From: Bradyrhizobium liaoningense
Lineage (GTDB): Bacteria > Pseudomonadota > Alphaproteobacteria > Rhizobiales > Xanthobacteraceae
Length of the DNA: 64,000 nucleotides
NCBI RefSeq assembly: GCF_018130825.1
Contig: NZ_JAFCJS010000001.1
Location: 682,001-746,000 of the forward strand
Direction of reading: 5' to 3'
How positions within the stretch are numbered: the first letter of the stretch is position 1; every line of letters begins with the position of its first letter. Below are positions 35,109 through 43,580 of this stretch, piece after piece. The notes beneath the pieces are model-generated. The model did not search any database. It saw only the letters and a program-made list of their open reading frames with translations, and was not told where the DNA came from. The position numbers were made by a program, and so were the translations under genes.

Positions 35109-36581
35109 TCACCGCATCTGCAACCAGGGCAGCACAATCAAAAGCAGGCCGGCGAAATAGAGCAGCCCGAAGATCAGCCCAAAGCCCCAGAACTGCCCCT
35201 TCCCGATATAGCCGCTGCCGAAATACATCGGCGCCGGCCCGGTCGCATAAGGCGAGATCACACCCATCAGGCCGAGCGAGTACATGCAGAGCATGGCCAG
35301 CGTCGTGACCGGCAGGTCGGCGATGCCGGAGCCGACCGCCAGCACCACCGGCAGCACGGCGGCGGCATGCGAGGTGATGCTCGAGAAGAAATAGTGGATC
35401 CAGAAGAACAGCGCGACCAGGAGGAGCATCGCGGTAAAGGGCGAGAGCCCGGCGAGCGGTTTTGCGTATTCGGTCGCGAACCATTTGATGAAGCCGATCT
35501 CGTTGAGGCCCGAGGCCAGCGTCAGCAGCGAGGTGAAATAGAAGAACACCTCCCATGCGCTTTTTTCGCTGACGATGTCGGCAAACTCGATCACCCCCGT
35601 GATCAGCATCAGCGAGATCACGATGAAGACGACGGTGGTGGCGTTGACGAAGTTCGAGCCGAGCACCGGGACGCGGATGTCGGGGCTGGAACCGGCGATC
35701 CACAGAAACATCGCGAGCACGATCAGCGCCAGCATGATCCACTCGTTGCGCGACATCGGGCCCATCGCCTTGAGCTCGTTCGCCGCCCATTCGGAGATTT
35801 CCGGGCTGCGCTTCACCTCGGGACGGCACACCAGATAGCTGAGCAGCGGCACGACCACCATCAGGAGGATGCCGAGCGGCGCGAAGCCCAGGAACCACTG
35901 GCCCCAGCTCACCTCGACGCCGACGGTCTTCTTGGCGATCGCCAGCGCCGCCGCATTGGGCGCGAGCGCGGTGAAGAACAGCGAGCTGGTGATCGCGGTC
36001 GCCGCGAAGGCGGTCCACATCACGTAGGTGCCGATCTTGCCTGCGGTCGGTCCGGGCTCCGAGCCGTAGATGCGCGGGATGTTGCTGATGATGGGATAGA
36101 CGATGCCGCCGCTGCGCGCGGTATTGGAGGGCGTCGCCGGCGCGAGCAGGAAGTCGGACATCGCGACCGCATAACCGAGGCCGAGCGTGTTGCGGCCGAG
36201 CCGCTGCACCAGCACCAGCGCGATGCGCCGGCCGAGCTGGCTCTTGCGGTAGCCGATCGAGAACACGAAGGCGCCGACGATCAACCACACCGTGCTCTCG
36301 GCAAAGCCCGCCAGCATCCAGCGCAGCGATTTGCCGGGATCGGGGTCGATATAGCCGGCCACGCCTGCGACCGTCAGGCCGATGAAGCCGACCGCGCCGA
36401 CCGGCATCGATTCCAGGATGAGCCCGGTGATGACGGCCGCGAAAACGGCAAAATAGTGCCACTGATTGACATTGAGCCCCGTGGGAACGGGCCACAGATA
36501 GATCGCCAGCCACACCACGAGCGGCGCGATCAGCTTCCAGCGAAATCCTTCTGCCTCAGGCGCCTGCGAACCAGCGGCCAT
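35109..36581 (-). CDS. DASS-family (SLC13) dicarboxylate/anion symporter
   Basis: 490 residues, 11-12 predicted membrane helices. The family substrate/sodium-site motifs are seen: ATPSNTARSGG in the first half (SNT signature) and SPYATGPAPMYFG in the second half, plus SSITSHAAAVLPV. It imports di- or tricarboxylates such as succinate or citrate, or similar anions, with sodium or protons. It stands alone between the met operon and an enoyl-CoA hydratase; substrate not determinable. Confidence 0.88.
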   Translation of the reverse strand: MAAGSQAPEAEGFRWKLIAPLVVWLAIYLWPVPTGLNVNQWHYFAVFAAVITGLILESMPVGAVGFIGLTVAGVAGYIDPDPGKSLRWMLAGFAESTVWLIVGAFVFSIGYRKSQLGRRIALVLVQRLGRNTLGLGYAVAMSDFLLAPATPSNTARSGGIVYPIISNIPRIYGSEPGPTAGKIGTYVMWTAFAATAITSSLFFTALAPNAAALAIAKKTVGVEVSWGQWFLGFAPLGILLMVVVPLLSYLVCRPEVKRSPEISEWAANELKAMGPMSRNEWIMLALIVLAMFLWIAGSSPDIRVPVLGSNFVNATTVVFIVISLMLITGVIEFADIVSEKSAWEVFFYFTSLLTLASGLNEIGFIKWFATEYAKPLAGLSPFTAMLLLVALFFWIHYFFSSITSHAAAVLPVVLAVGSGIADLPVTTLAMLCMYSLGLMGVISPYATGPAPMYFGSGYIGKGQFWGFGLIFGLLYFAGLLLIVLPWLQMR

Positions 36582-36693
36582 AAGCCCTCCCCTCGATTGC
36601 CGTCACATCGTGCGCCCGTTGGCCGGGCTGCTTTTGTCCCAGCGCGGCGTATACGGATTGTCCGCGGTGCGATCAATGGTCTGACGTCAGGTT

Positions 36694-37506
36694 TTACCGT
36701 CCCCTGAAGCGGGGTTTGCGGCGCGTCAGGAACGCTTCGACACCCTCCTTGTGGTCCTCGCTGAGGCTTGCGAGCGCAAACTGGTCGACGTCCATGTGGC
36801 TGGCGAGATCGTCCAGCGCATGCGCGAGGCGGTTGACGGTCAGCTTGGTCATGGCGACCGAAAGCGGCGGCTGCGCGGCGACCTTGCGGGCAAGCTCCAT
36901 GGCGGCATCGAGCGCGTGGCCGGGATCGGTCACCTCTTCCACCAGGCCCCACTCATAGGCCTCGTCCGCGCTGATGCGCTGGTCGGCCAGGATCACCGCC
37001 TGCTTGGTGCGGGCCGGCCCGATCAGGTGCAGCATGCGCGGGATGCTCTGCCAGCTCATGTTCATGCCGAGCCCGATCTCGGGCACGCGCAGATGCGCAT
37101 CGCGGCCCATGATGCGGAAGTCGAGCGCAACGGCGAGGGCCACGCCGCCGCCCACACAGAAGCCCTCGATCGCCGCGATCGTGATCTGCTCCATCTCCTG
37201 CCAGGCGTGCGTCAGACGCGGTCCGAGCTTGAGGTGCCGGCGCAGCGTGCCGAGATCCATCTCCTTGCGCGAGCGTCCCTCGGCGTCCTTCAGATCGAAG
37301 CCGGCGCTGAAGGCGCTGGTGCTGCCCGTCAGCACCACGACCGAGGTTGTCGCGTCATCTTCGAAGCTGCGGGCCGCCGCGGTGAGCTGGCGCAGCGCTT
37401 CCGGCGACAGCGCATTGATGCCGTCATTGCGGTCGAACCGCACCACCGCAATCCGTCCTTCCGGCCCAAGGCCCTTCTCGATTGTCACGAACTCCGTCAC
37501 CGGCAT
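36694..37506 (-). CDS. Enoyl-CoA hydratase/isomerase family protein
   Basis: 270 residues of the crotonase superfamily. The oxyanion-hole segments are FSAGFDLKDAEG and IEGFCVGGGVALAVALDFRI. The second acidic catalytic position appears in VPEIGLGMNMSW. ATG 37506 is used; a TTG at 37512 is the only alternative. Divergent from the nitrile hydratase operon (115 bases). The precise reaction (hydratase, isomerase or decarboxylase) cannot be told from sequence. Confidence 0.85.
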   Translation of the reverse strand: MPVTEFVTIEKGLGPEGRIAVVRFDRNDGINALSPEALRQLTAAARSFEDDATTSVVVLTGSTSAFSAGFDLKDAEGRSRKEMDLGTLRRHLKLGPRLTHAWQEMEQITIAAIEGFCVGGGVALAVALDFRIMGRDAHLRVPEIGLGMNMSWQSIPRMLHLIGPARTKQAVILADQRISADEAYEWGLVEEVTDPGHALDAAMELARKVAAQPPLSVAMTKLTVNRLAHALDDLASHMDVDQFALASLSEDHKEGVEAFLTRRKPRFRGR

Positions 37507-37621
37507 CTCCAATCTGCATTTGCTGCGGCGCTAACCCTACACCCGGCCTCACGAATATGGGACCCGGTCGCGCGGTAACGGCTACTCGACAGGCGGGGAC
37601 CATTGCGCCTATCTTCGCGCC

Positions 37622-38254
37622 ATGAGCCACGATCACGACCATCATCACCACGATCACGATCATTCGGAGCTGTCCGAAACCGAGCTGCGCGTGCGCGCGC
37701 TCGAGACGATCCTGACCGAAAAAGGCTATGTCGAGCCGGCCGCGCTCGACGCGATCATCCAGGCCTACGAGACCAAGATCGGCCCGCATAACGGCGCGCG
37801 CGTCGTCGCCAAGGCCTGGACCGATCCGGCGTTCAAGCAGGCGTTGCTGGAGGACGGCTCCAAGGCGATCGGCACGCTCGGCCATGTCAGCCGCGTCGGC
37901 GATCATCTCGTCGTGGTCGAGAACACGCCGGAGCGGCACAACATGGTCGTGTGCACGCTGTGCTCCTGCTATCCCTGGGAAATGCTGGGCCTGCCGCCGG
38001 TCTGGTACAAGGCCGCGCCGTATCGCTCGCGCGCGGTGAAGGATCCGCGCGGCGTGCTCGCCGATTTCGACGTCAGCCTGCCGAAGGACATGGAGATCCG
38101 GGTCTGGGACTCCACAGCCGAGACCCGCTTCCTGGTGCTGCCGATGCGGCCCGCGGGCACCGAAGGCTGGAGCGAGGAGCAGCTCGCCGAGCTCGTCACG
38201 CGCGACTCCATGATCGGCACCGGTTTCCCCAGGACGCCGGGAGCTCCGTCGTGA
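37622..38254 (+). CDS. nthA: Nitrile hydratase alpha subunit, cobalt type
   Basis: 210 residues. Converts nitriles to amides as an alpha/beta heterodimer with a low-spin metal held by modified cysteines. The metal loop VCTLCSCY has Cys111, Cys114 and Cys116 with Thr112, the cobalt-type sequence (iron enzymes have Ser). The N-terminus has eight histidines among residues 3-14 ([14 protein letters not shown]), a natural metal-binding tail not part of the usual family. The stop overlaps the beta GTG by four bases. Confidence 0.93.
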   Translation: MSHDHDHHHHDHDHSELSETELRVRALETILTEKGYVEPAALDAIIQAYETKIGPHNGARVVAKAWTDPAFKQALLEDGSKAIGTLGHVSRVGDHLVVVENTPERHNMVVCTLCSCYPWEMLGLPPVWYKAAPYRSRAVKDPRGVLADFDVSLPKDMEIRVWDSTAETRFLVLPMRPAGTEGWSEEQLAELVTRDSMIGTGFPRTPGAPS

Positions 38255-38910
38255 ACGGCGTGCACGACATGGGCGGCATGGACGGGTTCGGCAAGGTCGA
38301 GCCCGAGTCGAACGAGCCGATGTTTCACGAGGAGTGGGAGTCGCGCGTGCTGGCCATGGTGCGCGCGATGGGCGCAGCCGGCGCCTTCAACATCGACACC
38401 TCGCGCTTCTATCGCGAGACGCTGCCGCCGCATGTCTACCTGTCGAGCTCCTACTACAAGAAATGGTTTCTCGGGCTCGAGGAGATGTTGATCGAGAAGG
38501 GCTACCTCACGCGGGAGGAAGTTGCTGCCGGCCACGCGATGCAGCCTGCCAAGGCACTCAAGCACGGCAAGTTCGATCTCGCCCAGGTCGAGCGCATCAT
38601 GGTGCGCGGCAAGTTCGCCCGCCCTGCTCCGACCCCGGCGAAATTCAACATCGGCGATCGCGTGCGTACCAAGAACATCCATCCGGCGACGCACACGCGG
38701 CTGCCGCGCTATGTGCGTGGGCATGTCGGCGTGGTCGAGCTCAACCATGGCTGCCACGTGTTTCCTGACACGGCCGCGATGGAGCTCGGCGAGAATCCGC
38801 AATGGCTCTACACCGTAGTGTTCGATGGACGCGATCTCTGGGGCGAGGATGGTGATCCGACGCTGAAAGTGTCGATCGACGCGTTCGAGCCTTACCTGGA
38901 CCCGGCGTGA
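38251..38910 (+). CDS. nthB: Nitrile hydratase beta subunit
   Basis: 219 residues from GTG 38251 (GTGA overlap with alpha). The N-terminus [19 protein letters not shown] is the family signature, and [20 protein letters not shown] with DAFEPYL marks the C-terminus. The [20 protein letters not shown] stretch forms the SH3-like part. Pairs with the alpha subunit around the cobalt site. Confidence 0.93.
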   Translation: MNGVHDMGGMDGFGKVEPESNEPMFHEEWESRVLAMVRAMGAAGAFNIDTSRFYRETLPPHVYLSSSYYKKWFLGLEEMLIEKGYLTREEVAAGHAMQPAKALKHGKFDLAQVERIMVRGKFARPAPTPAKFNIGDRVRTKNIHPATHTRLPRYVRGHVGVVELNHGCHVFPDTAAMELGENPQWLYTVVFDGRDLWGEDGDPTLKVSIDAFEPYLDPA

Positions 38911-39287
38911 TGAGTAGCACGGCTGCTGCCGCCGCGACGGCGGCCATTCCGAGCATTCCCCGCGATGACGAAGGCCCGGTGTTTCGCGCACCATGGGAGG
39001 CGCATGCGTTCGCGATGGCGTTGACCCTGCACGAGCGTGGCGTGTTCACCTGGCCGGAATGGGCCGCAGCGCTAGCCGACGAGATCAAGCGCGCGCAGGC
39101 TGCGGGGGATCCTGACACGGGCGAGACCTACTATCTGCACTGGCTCGCAACGCTCGAGGGGCTCGTCGCAAGGAAAGGCGTCGCCTCGACGGAAACGCTG
39201 CACCGCTACCGCGACGCCTGGGACCACGCGGCGGATCGTACGCCGCATGGCACGCCGATCGAACTCAGGCCGGAGGATTTTGGCTAG
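38910..39287 (+). CDS. Nitrile hydratase accessory/activator protein
   Basis: 125 residues from ATG 38910 (TGATG junction; GTG 38907 is possible). PWEAHAFAMALTLHERGVFT, WPEWAAALADEI and YYLHWLATLEGLVARKG are typical of the P14K/NhlE-type maturation proteins, which resemble the beta subunit N-terminal part and deliver cobalt to alpha by self-subunit swapping. No amidase gene follows; a palindromic repeat ends the operon. Confidence 0.87.
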   Translation: MSSTAAAAATAAIPSIPRDDEGPVFRAPWEAHAFAMALTLHERGVFTWPEWAAALADEIKRAQAAGDPDTGETYYLHWLATLEGLVARKGVASTETLHRYRDAWDHAADRTPHGTPIELRPEDFG

Positions 39288-39300
39288 CTGTCGCCACACC

Positions 39301-39385
39301 CGTCATTGCGAGCGCAGCGAAGCAATCCAGAATCCCACCGCAGAGGTCTCTGGATTGCTTCGTCGCTTCGCTCCTCGCAATGACG
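39301..39385. repeat. Palindromic intergenic repeat (CGTCATTGCGAG family)
   Basis: Imperfect inverted repeat: the left arm begins CGTCATTGCGAG and ends GAAGCAATCCAG, and the right arm is its reverse complement with six extra bases. It sits between the converging nitrile hydratase operon and queC, so it may also terminate both. I know this arm sequence as a common dispersed element in Bradyrhizobium-type genomes. Confidence 0.75.
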
Positions 39386-39391
39386 GCGGCC

Positions 39392-40105
39392 CTACCTCCC
39401 CGCCACATACTCCTGCCACCCCTTCGCCCGCAGGCTGCACGCCGGGCACTCCCCGCACCCATAGCCCCAATCGTGCTGCGCGCCGCGTTCGCCGAGATAG
39501 CAGGTGTGGGACTCCTCGCGGATGAGGTCGACCAGCCCGTCGCCGCCGAGATCATGCGCCAGCTTCCACGTCGCGGCCTTGTTGATCCACATCAGCGGCG
39601 TGTGCAGCTCGAAGGGCCTCGCCATGCCGAGCGAGAGCGCGGCCTGCATGGCGCGGATGGTCTCGTCGCGGCAGTCCGGATAGCCGGAGTAATCCGTCTC
39701 GCACATGCCGCCGACGATGTGGGTGATGCCGCGCCGGTAGGCCAGGGCGGCGGCGAAGGTCAGGAACACCAGGTTGCGGCCCGGCACGAAGGTATTGGGC
39801 AAACCGTCGGCCCCCATCGCAATCGCGACGTCGCGGGTCAACGCCGTCTCGGACACGGCTGCCAGCGTCGGGATGGACAGCGTATGGCTCTCGCCGAGTT
39901 TTGCGGCCCAATCGGCGCGCAGGCCCTTGATGCCGTCGAACAGGCGGTCGCGGCAGGCAAGTTCGATGGCGTGGCGCTGGCCGTACTCGAACCCCAATGT
40001 CTCCACGCGGGCAAAGCGGCTCAGCGCCCAGGCGAGGCAGGTGGTGGAATCCTGGCCGCCGGAGAACAGCACCAGCGCGGTTTCGGAGGAAAATGCGTCA
40101 TTCAT
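39392..40105 (-). CDS. queC: 7-cyano-7-deazaguanine synthase QueC
   Basis: 237 residues from ATG 40105. Makes preQ0 from 7-carboxy-7-deazaguanine with ATP and ammonia, for queuosine in tRNA. The PP-loop [18 protein letters not shown] (residues 11-28) binds ATP, and the C-terminal zinc site is [14 protein letters not shown] together with an upstream Cys. [10 protein letters not shown] and [14 protein letters not shown] are conserved family segments. Divergent from mazG. Confidence 0.95.
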   Translation of the reverse strand: MNDAFSSETALVLFSGGQDSTTCLAWALSRFARVETLGFEYGQRHAIELACRDRLFDGIKGLRADWAAKLGESHTLSIPTLAAVSETALTRDVAIAMGADGLPNTFVPGRNLVFLTFAAALAYRRGITHIVGGMCETDYSGYPDCRDETIRAMQAALSLGMARPFELHTPLMWINKAATWKLAHDLGGDGLVDLIREESHTCYLGERGAQHDWGYGCGECPACSLRAKGWQEYVAGR

Positions 40106-40231
40106 GGCCCGCGCTTTAGCACTGCGGAACGTATCAGCCAATCGGTGGAAATCGGCCTGTTCCGGCGCCTTGCGCTGGGATCGGCAGCCCGCTTTTGGCA
40201 TAAGGCTTTGGACCCAGGAGAACGGCCCGCA

Positions 40232-41050
40232 ATGACCCCTTCCCGCGACATTTCCCGCCTGATCGAGATCATGGCGGCGCTGCGCACGCCGGTGACCGGC
40301 TGTCCCTGGGACCTCGAGCAGGATTTTGCGACGATCGCGCCCTACACGATCGAGGAAGCCTATGAGGTGGTGGACGCCATCACCCGGGGCGATCTCGACG
40401 ACCTCCGCGAGGAGCTCGGCGACCTCCTGCTCCAGGTCGTGTTCCACGCCCAGATGGCCGAGGAGCAGAACGCGTTTGCATTTGGGGACGTGGTCGAGGC
40501 CATCACCCGCAAGATGATCCGGCGCCATCCGCACGTCTTCGCCGACAAGGACGGCAACCTCGCCTCCTCGCACGTCAAGGAAGTCTGGGACCGCATCAAA
40601 ACCGAGGAAAAGGCCGAACGTGCCGCGCGCCGGCCGCCGGAGGAGACACCGGCGCACAAGTCACTGCTATCAGGCGTCAAGGCCGGCCAACCGGCGCTGA
40701 CGCGCGCCATGGAGCTGCAGCGCAAGGCCTCCACCGTCGGCTTCGACTGGAATGACCCGCGCGCGGTGCTGCAAAAGATCCGCGAGGAAGCCGACGAGAT
40801 CGAGGCCGCGCTCGATCGCAACGACAAGCAGGAGATCGCCGAAGAGACCGGCGATTTGATGTTCGCCCTCGTCAACCTCGCCCGCCATGTCGATGCCGAT
40901 CCGGAAGCTGCGCTGCGCGCGACCAACGCAAAATTCGAGCGGCGATTTGCGTTCATCGAGCGGGCGCTGGAGGCGCAGGGGCGGACGCTCGAGCAGGCCT
41001 CGCTGGCGGAGATGGATGCGCTGTGGAATGCCGCGAAGACCGCGACGTGA
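40232..41050 (+). CDS. mazG: Nucleoside triphosphate pyrophosphohydrolase MazG
   Basis: 272 residues from ATG 40232; the frame is open upstream through the queC region but only from here matches the family. Two MazG repeats are visible: [20 protein letters not shown] with [15 protein letters not shown], and [12 protein letters not shown] with [16 protein letters not shown]; both keep the EExxE/ExxD metal-binding acids. Hydrolyses NTPs to NMP and pyrophosphate, with a housekeeping role. The stop overlaps the next gene's GTG by four bases. Confidence 0.94.
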   Translation: MTPSRDISRLIEIMAALRTPVTGCPWDLEQDFATIAPYTIEEAYEVVDAITRGDLDDLREELGDLLLQVVFHAQMAEEQNAFAFGDVVEAITRKMIRRHPHVFADKDGNLASSHVKEVWDRIKTEEKAERAARRPPEETPAHKSLLSGVKAGQPALTRAMELQRKASTVGFDWNDPRAVLQKIREEADEIEAALDRNDKQEIAEETGDLMFALVNLARHVDADPEAALRATNAKFERRFAFIERALEAQGRTLEQASLAEMDALWNAAKTAT

Positions 41051-41523
41051 CGCGAGGGCTCACCGTGGACATCAGGCAGGACGATCCAAGGGCGCCACAC
41101 GTCGCCGAGTTGCTGGCGTATCATCTGGAGGAGCTCCGCAGCGTCATGGGCGAGCACGCGCAAGCGCTGGACGCGAGCGGCCTGTCAGCTCCTGACGTGA
41201 CGTTCTGGACCGCCTGGCAGGACGGCGCGCTGGCAGGCTTCGGCGCCCTGAAGCAGCTGGATGCAACACATGGCGAGGTGAAGTCGATGCGCGCCGCGCC
41301 TACTGCACGGCGGACTGGGGCCGGACGCGCGCTTTTGAGCCACATCATCGCCGAAGGCCGCAACCGCGGCTATGCGCGTCTCAGCCTGGAGACTGGCACG
41401 GCGCCGCTGCACGTGCCGGCCGTCGCACTTTACCGCAGCGCCGGCTTCGTATCCTGCGAGCCGTTCGCCGACTATCAGGCGAGCCCGCACAACCAGTTCA
41501 TGAGCCTCGAACTGTCGAGGTGA
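41047..41523 (+). CDS. GNAT-family N-acetyltransferase
   Basis: 158 residues from GTG 41047 (GTGA overlap with mazG; GTG 41065 is the alternative). Acetyl-CoA binding motif A is seen as KSMRAAPTARRTGAGRALL (RxxGxG/A), then GYARLSLETG and ALYRSAGFVSCEPFADY near the C-terminus. Small-molecule or protein target unknown. Translationally coupled to mazG. Confidence 0.85.
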   Translation: MTRGLTVDIRQDDPRAPHVAELLAYHLEELRSVMGEHAQALDASGLSAPDVTFWTAWQDGALAGFGALKQLDATHGEVKSMRAAPTARRTGAGRALLSHIIAEGRNRGYARLSLETGTAPLHVPAVALYRSAGFVSCEPFADYQASPHNQFMSLELSR

Positions 41524-41542
41524 TCTTGGGCGTGCGCCTCCA

Positions 41543-41683
41543 CCGTCGTCCTGGCGAAAGCCAGGACCCATTACCCCACAAAGCAGTTTGGCGAAGACTC
41601 GGAGTTAAACGTTCGTCGGTACCCAGATCTCGCGGCCTCGATAGATCACGCGGTATAGGTCCTGGCTTTCGCCAGGACGACGG
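41543..41683. repeat. Palindromic repeat with perfect 26-base arms
   Basis: The arms 41543-41568 and 41658-41683 are exact reverse complements. Each arm also folds on itself (CCTGGC-GAAA-GCCAGG, a GNRA tetraloop), so either a long cruciform or two small hairpins can form. Sited between converging GNAT and hflX genes. A dispersed element of the same kind is common in Bradyrhizobium-type genomes. Confidence 0.75.
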
Positions 41684-41686
41684 ATG

Positions 41687-43072
41687 TTATGTGGCTGACA
41701 GATGCGGCACGGCGTCGAACCTGTTCACCACGATATCCCGCTTGGTCTCATCGACCCGCACCGTCATGTCGAAGCGGCCGTCGTGCAGCTCTTTTGCCAG
41801 CACCTCGGAATTGCGGTGCAGCCAGGAGATGCCGGCGCCGTCGGCGGCGTCGATGGAGAGATCGAGCGTGGTGCGCTTGGCCGCTAACCGCTCCTCGATC
41901 GCGGCGAGCAGCGCATCGATGCCCTCGCCTGATACGGCCGAGACCAGCATCGCCGGATGATCTTCGGGCCTGCGTGCGGCAATGTTCAACAGCTCTTCGC
42001 GCTGCTCTGGGTCGTAACGGTCGATCTTGTTCCAGACCTCGATGATGCGGCCTGAGTCATCGGGGTTGATGCCGAGCTGGCGCAGCACCGCGTCGACGTC
42101 GCTCTGCTGTGCTTCGGCGTCTTCATGCGAGATGTCGCGGACGTGCAGGATGACGTCAGCCTCCAGCACCTCCTCCAGCGTGGCGCGGAAGGCGGCGACG
42201 AGCTGCGTCGGCAGGTTCGAGATGAACCCGACGGTGTCGGACAGCATCGCCTTGCCGCCATGCGGCAGGTTGAGTGCGCGCAAGGTCGGATCGAGCGTTG
42301 CGAACAGCATGTCGGCCGCCTGCACGTCGGCGCGGGTCAGGCGGTTGAACAGCGTCGATTTGCCGGCATTGGTGTAGCCGACCAGCGCGACGACGCGGTA
42401 CGGCACGCGCTGGCGGCCGGCGCGATGCAGGCGACGCGTGGCCTGCACCTTCTTCAGCTCGCTCTCGAGCTTGGTGATGCGCTCCTGGATCAGGCGGCGG
42501 TCGGCTTCGATCTGGGTCTCGCCGGGACCGCCCATGAATCCGAAACCGCCGCGCTGGCGCTCCAGATGGGTCCACGAACGAACCAGACGCGAGCGCTGGT
42601 AGTTGAGATGCGCGAGCTCGACCTGGAGCGAGCCCTCCTTGGTCTTGGCGCGGCGGCCGAAGATTTCCAGGATCAGACCGGTGCGGTCGAGCACCTTGGC
42701 GTGCAGTTCCTTCTCGAGATTGCGCTGCTGGATTGGCGCCAGCGCGCAATCCATCACCACGAGCTCGACGTCGAGGCTCTTGGCCAGCGCAGCGATCTCC
42801 TCGACCTTGCCCTTGCCGATATAGGTGGCGGGCCGGATCTGGCTGATCGGCGCGATGATGGCATCGGCAATGACGAGGTCGATCGCGCGCGCAAGGCCGG
42901 CGGCTTCATCGAGCCGCGCCTCGGCATCTCGCACGACATGGCTCTCCGATTGCGCGTCGGGACTTCCCGCGCGCACCCGCAAATAGGGGCCGATGACAAG
43001 CACCCGCCCCGTCTGCTTAGCCCCTGCCGACCGCGGACGGTCGGCTTCCCCGTCGAAATTCCGGGGTTCCAA
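41687..43072 (-). CDS. hflX: Ribosome-associated GTPase HflX
   Basis: 461 residues. N-terminal HflX domain (IGKGKVEEIAALAKSLDVEL, FGRRAKTKEGSLQVELA, GGFGFMGGPGETQIE), then the G domain: G1 GYTNAGKSTLFN, G3 DTVGFISNLP, G4 NKID. Acts on stalled or heat-damaged ribosomes. It follows hfq by 11 bases, the usual alphaproteobacterial order. The stop lies only three bases from the palindromic repeat. Confidence 0.95.
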   Translation of the reverse strand: MEPRNFDGEADRPRSAGAKQTGRVLVIGPYLRVRAGSPDAQSESHVVRDAEARLDEAAGLARAIDLVIADAIIAPISQIRPATYIGKGKVEEIAALAKSLDVELVVMDCALAPIQQRNLEKELHAKVLDRTGLILEIFGRRAKTKEGSLQVELAHLNYQRSRLVRSWTHLERQRGGFGFMGGPGETQIEADRRLIQERITKLESELKKVQATRRLHRAGRQRVPYRVVALVGYTNAGKSTLFNRLTRADVQAADMLFATLDPTLRALNLPHGGKAMLSDTVGFISNLPTQLVAAFRATLEEVLEADVILHVRDISHEDAEAQQSDVDAVLRQLGINPDDSGRIIEVWNKIDRYDPEQREELLNIAARRPEDHPAMLVSAVSGEGIDALLAAIEERLAAKRTTLDLSIDAADGAGISWLHRNSEVLAKELHDGRFDMTVRVDETKRDIVVNRFDAVPHLSAT

Positions 43073-43083
43073 TCAGATCACTC

Positions 43084-43332
43084 TCAAGCCGGCTGATCCT
43101 CGCCGCCTTCGAACAACTGGATGGGCGCGCCCGGCATGATGGTCGAGATCGCATGCTTGTAGACCAGCTGCGAGTGACCGTCGCGACGAAGCAGCAAACA
43201 GAAATTGTCGAACCAGGTCACGATGCCCTGGAGCTTCACTCCGTTGACCAGAAAGATCGTCAGTGGCGTCTTGGTTTTGCGAACGTGATTAAGGAAGGTG
43301 TCCTGTAGGTTTTGTGCGCGGTCTGCCGCCAT
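43084..43332 (-). CDS. hfq: RNA chaperone Hfq
   Basis: 82 residues, complete. Sm1 motif [20 protein letters not shown] with [19 protein letters not shown], Sm2 motif [10 protein letters not shown]. Hexameric ring protein that pairs small RNAs with messages. In rhizobia it also affects nitrogen fixation control. It is separated from ntrX by 248 bases and co-directional with hflX. Confidence 0.97.
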   Translation of the reverse strand: MAADRAQNLQDTFLNHVRKTKTPLTIFLVNGVKLQGIVTWFDNFCLLLRRDGHSQLVYKHAISTIMPGAPIQLFEGGEDQPA

Positions 43333-43580
43333 TGTTTTTTTCTCACTTTGAGTTTCTTTTTATTGCGCCGGTTGCTGCCCTCTTTGTGAAATTCGGGGCC
43401 TCTTCCGGTTGCCGTTCCTCATGAGATCCCCCTCGGAGGAACAGCGGTTCGATTAGAAGACAGGTCGGGTTATTAGGCAAGCCGCTTCACGCGGCAGCCG
43501 GCGCCCTATTGCCCCGAAAAACTACGGAAATCGATGATTTTCTTTGCCTATTCCCGAGATGCCGCCGCAACGTCGCAGCG
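43333..43580 (-). other. Region between ntrX and hfq
   Basis: 248 bases with no gene. It probably holds the hfq promoter. A short hairpin GCCGC-TTCAC-GCGGC near 43480-43494 could be a weak ntrX terminator. Confidence 0.35.

Noticed and set aside
39380..40231. Upstream extension of the mazG frame
   Set aside because: It is antisense to queC; MazG similarity starts only at ATG 40232.
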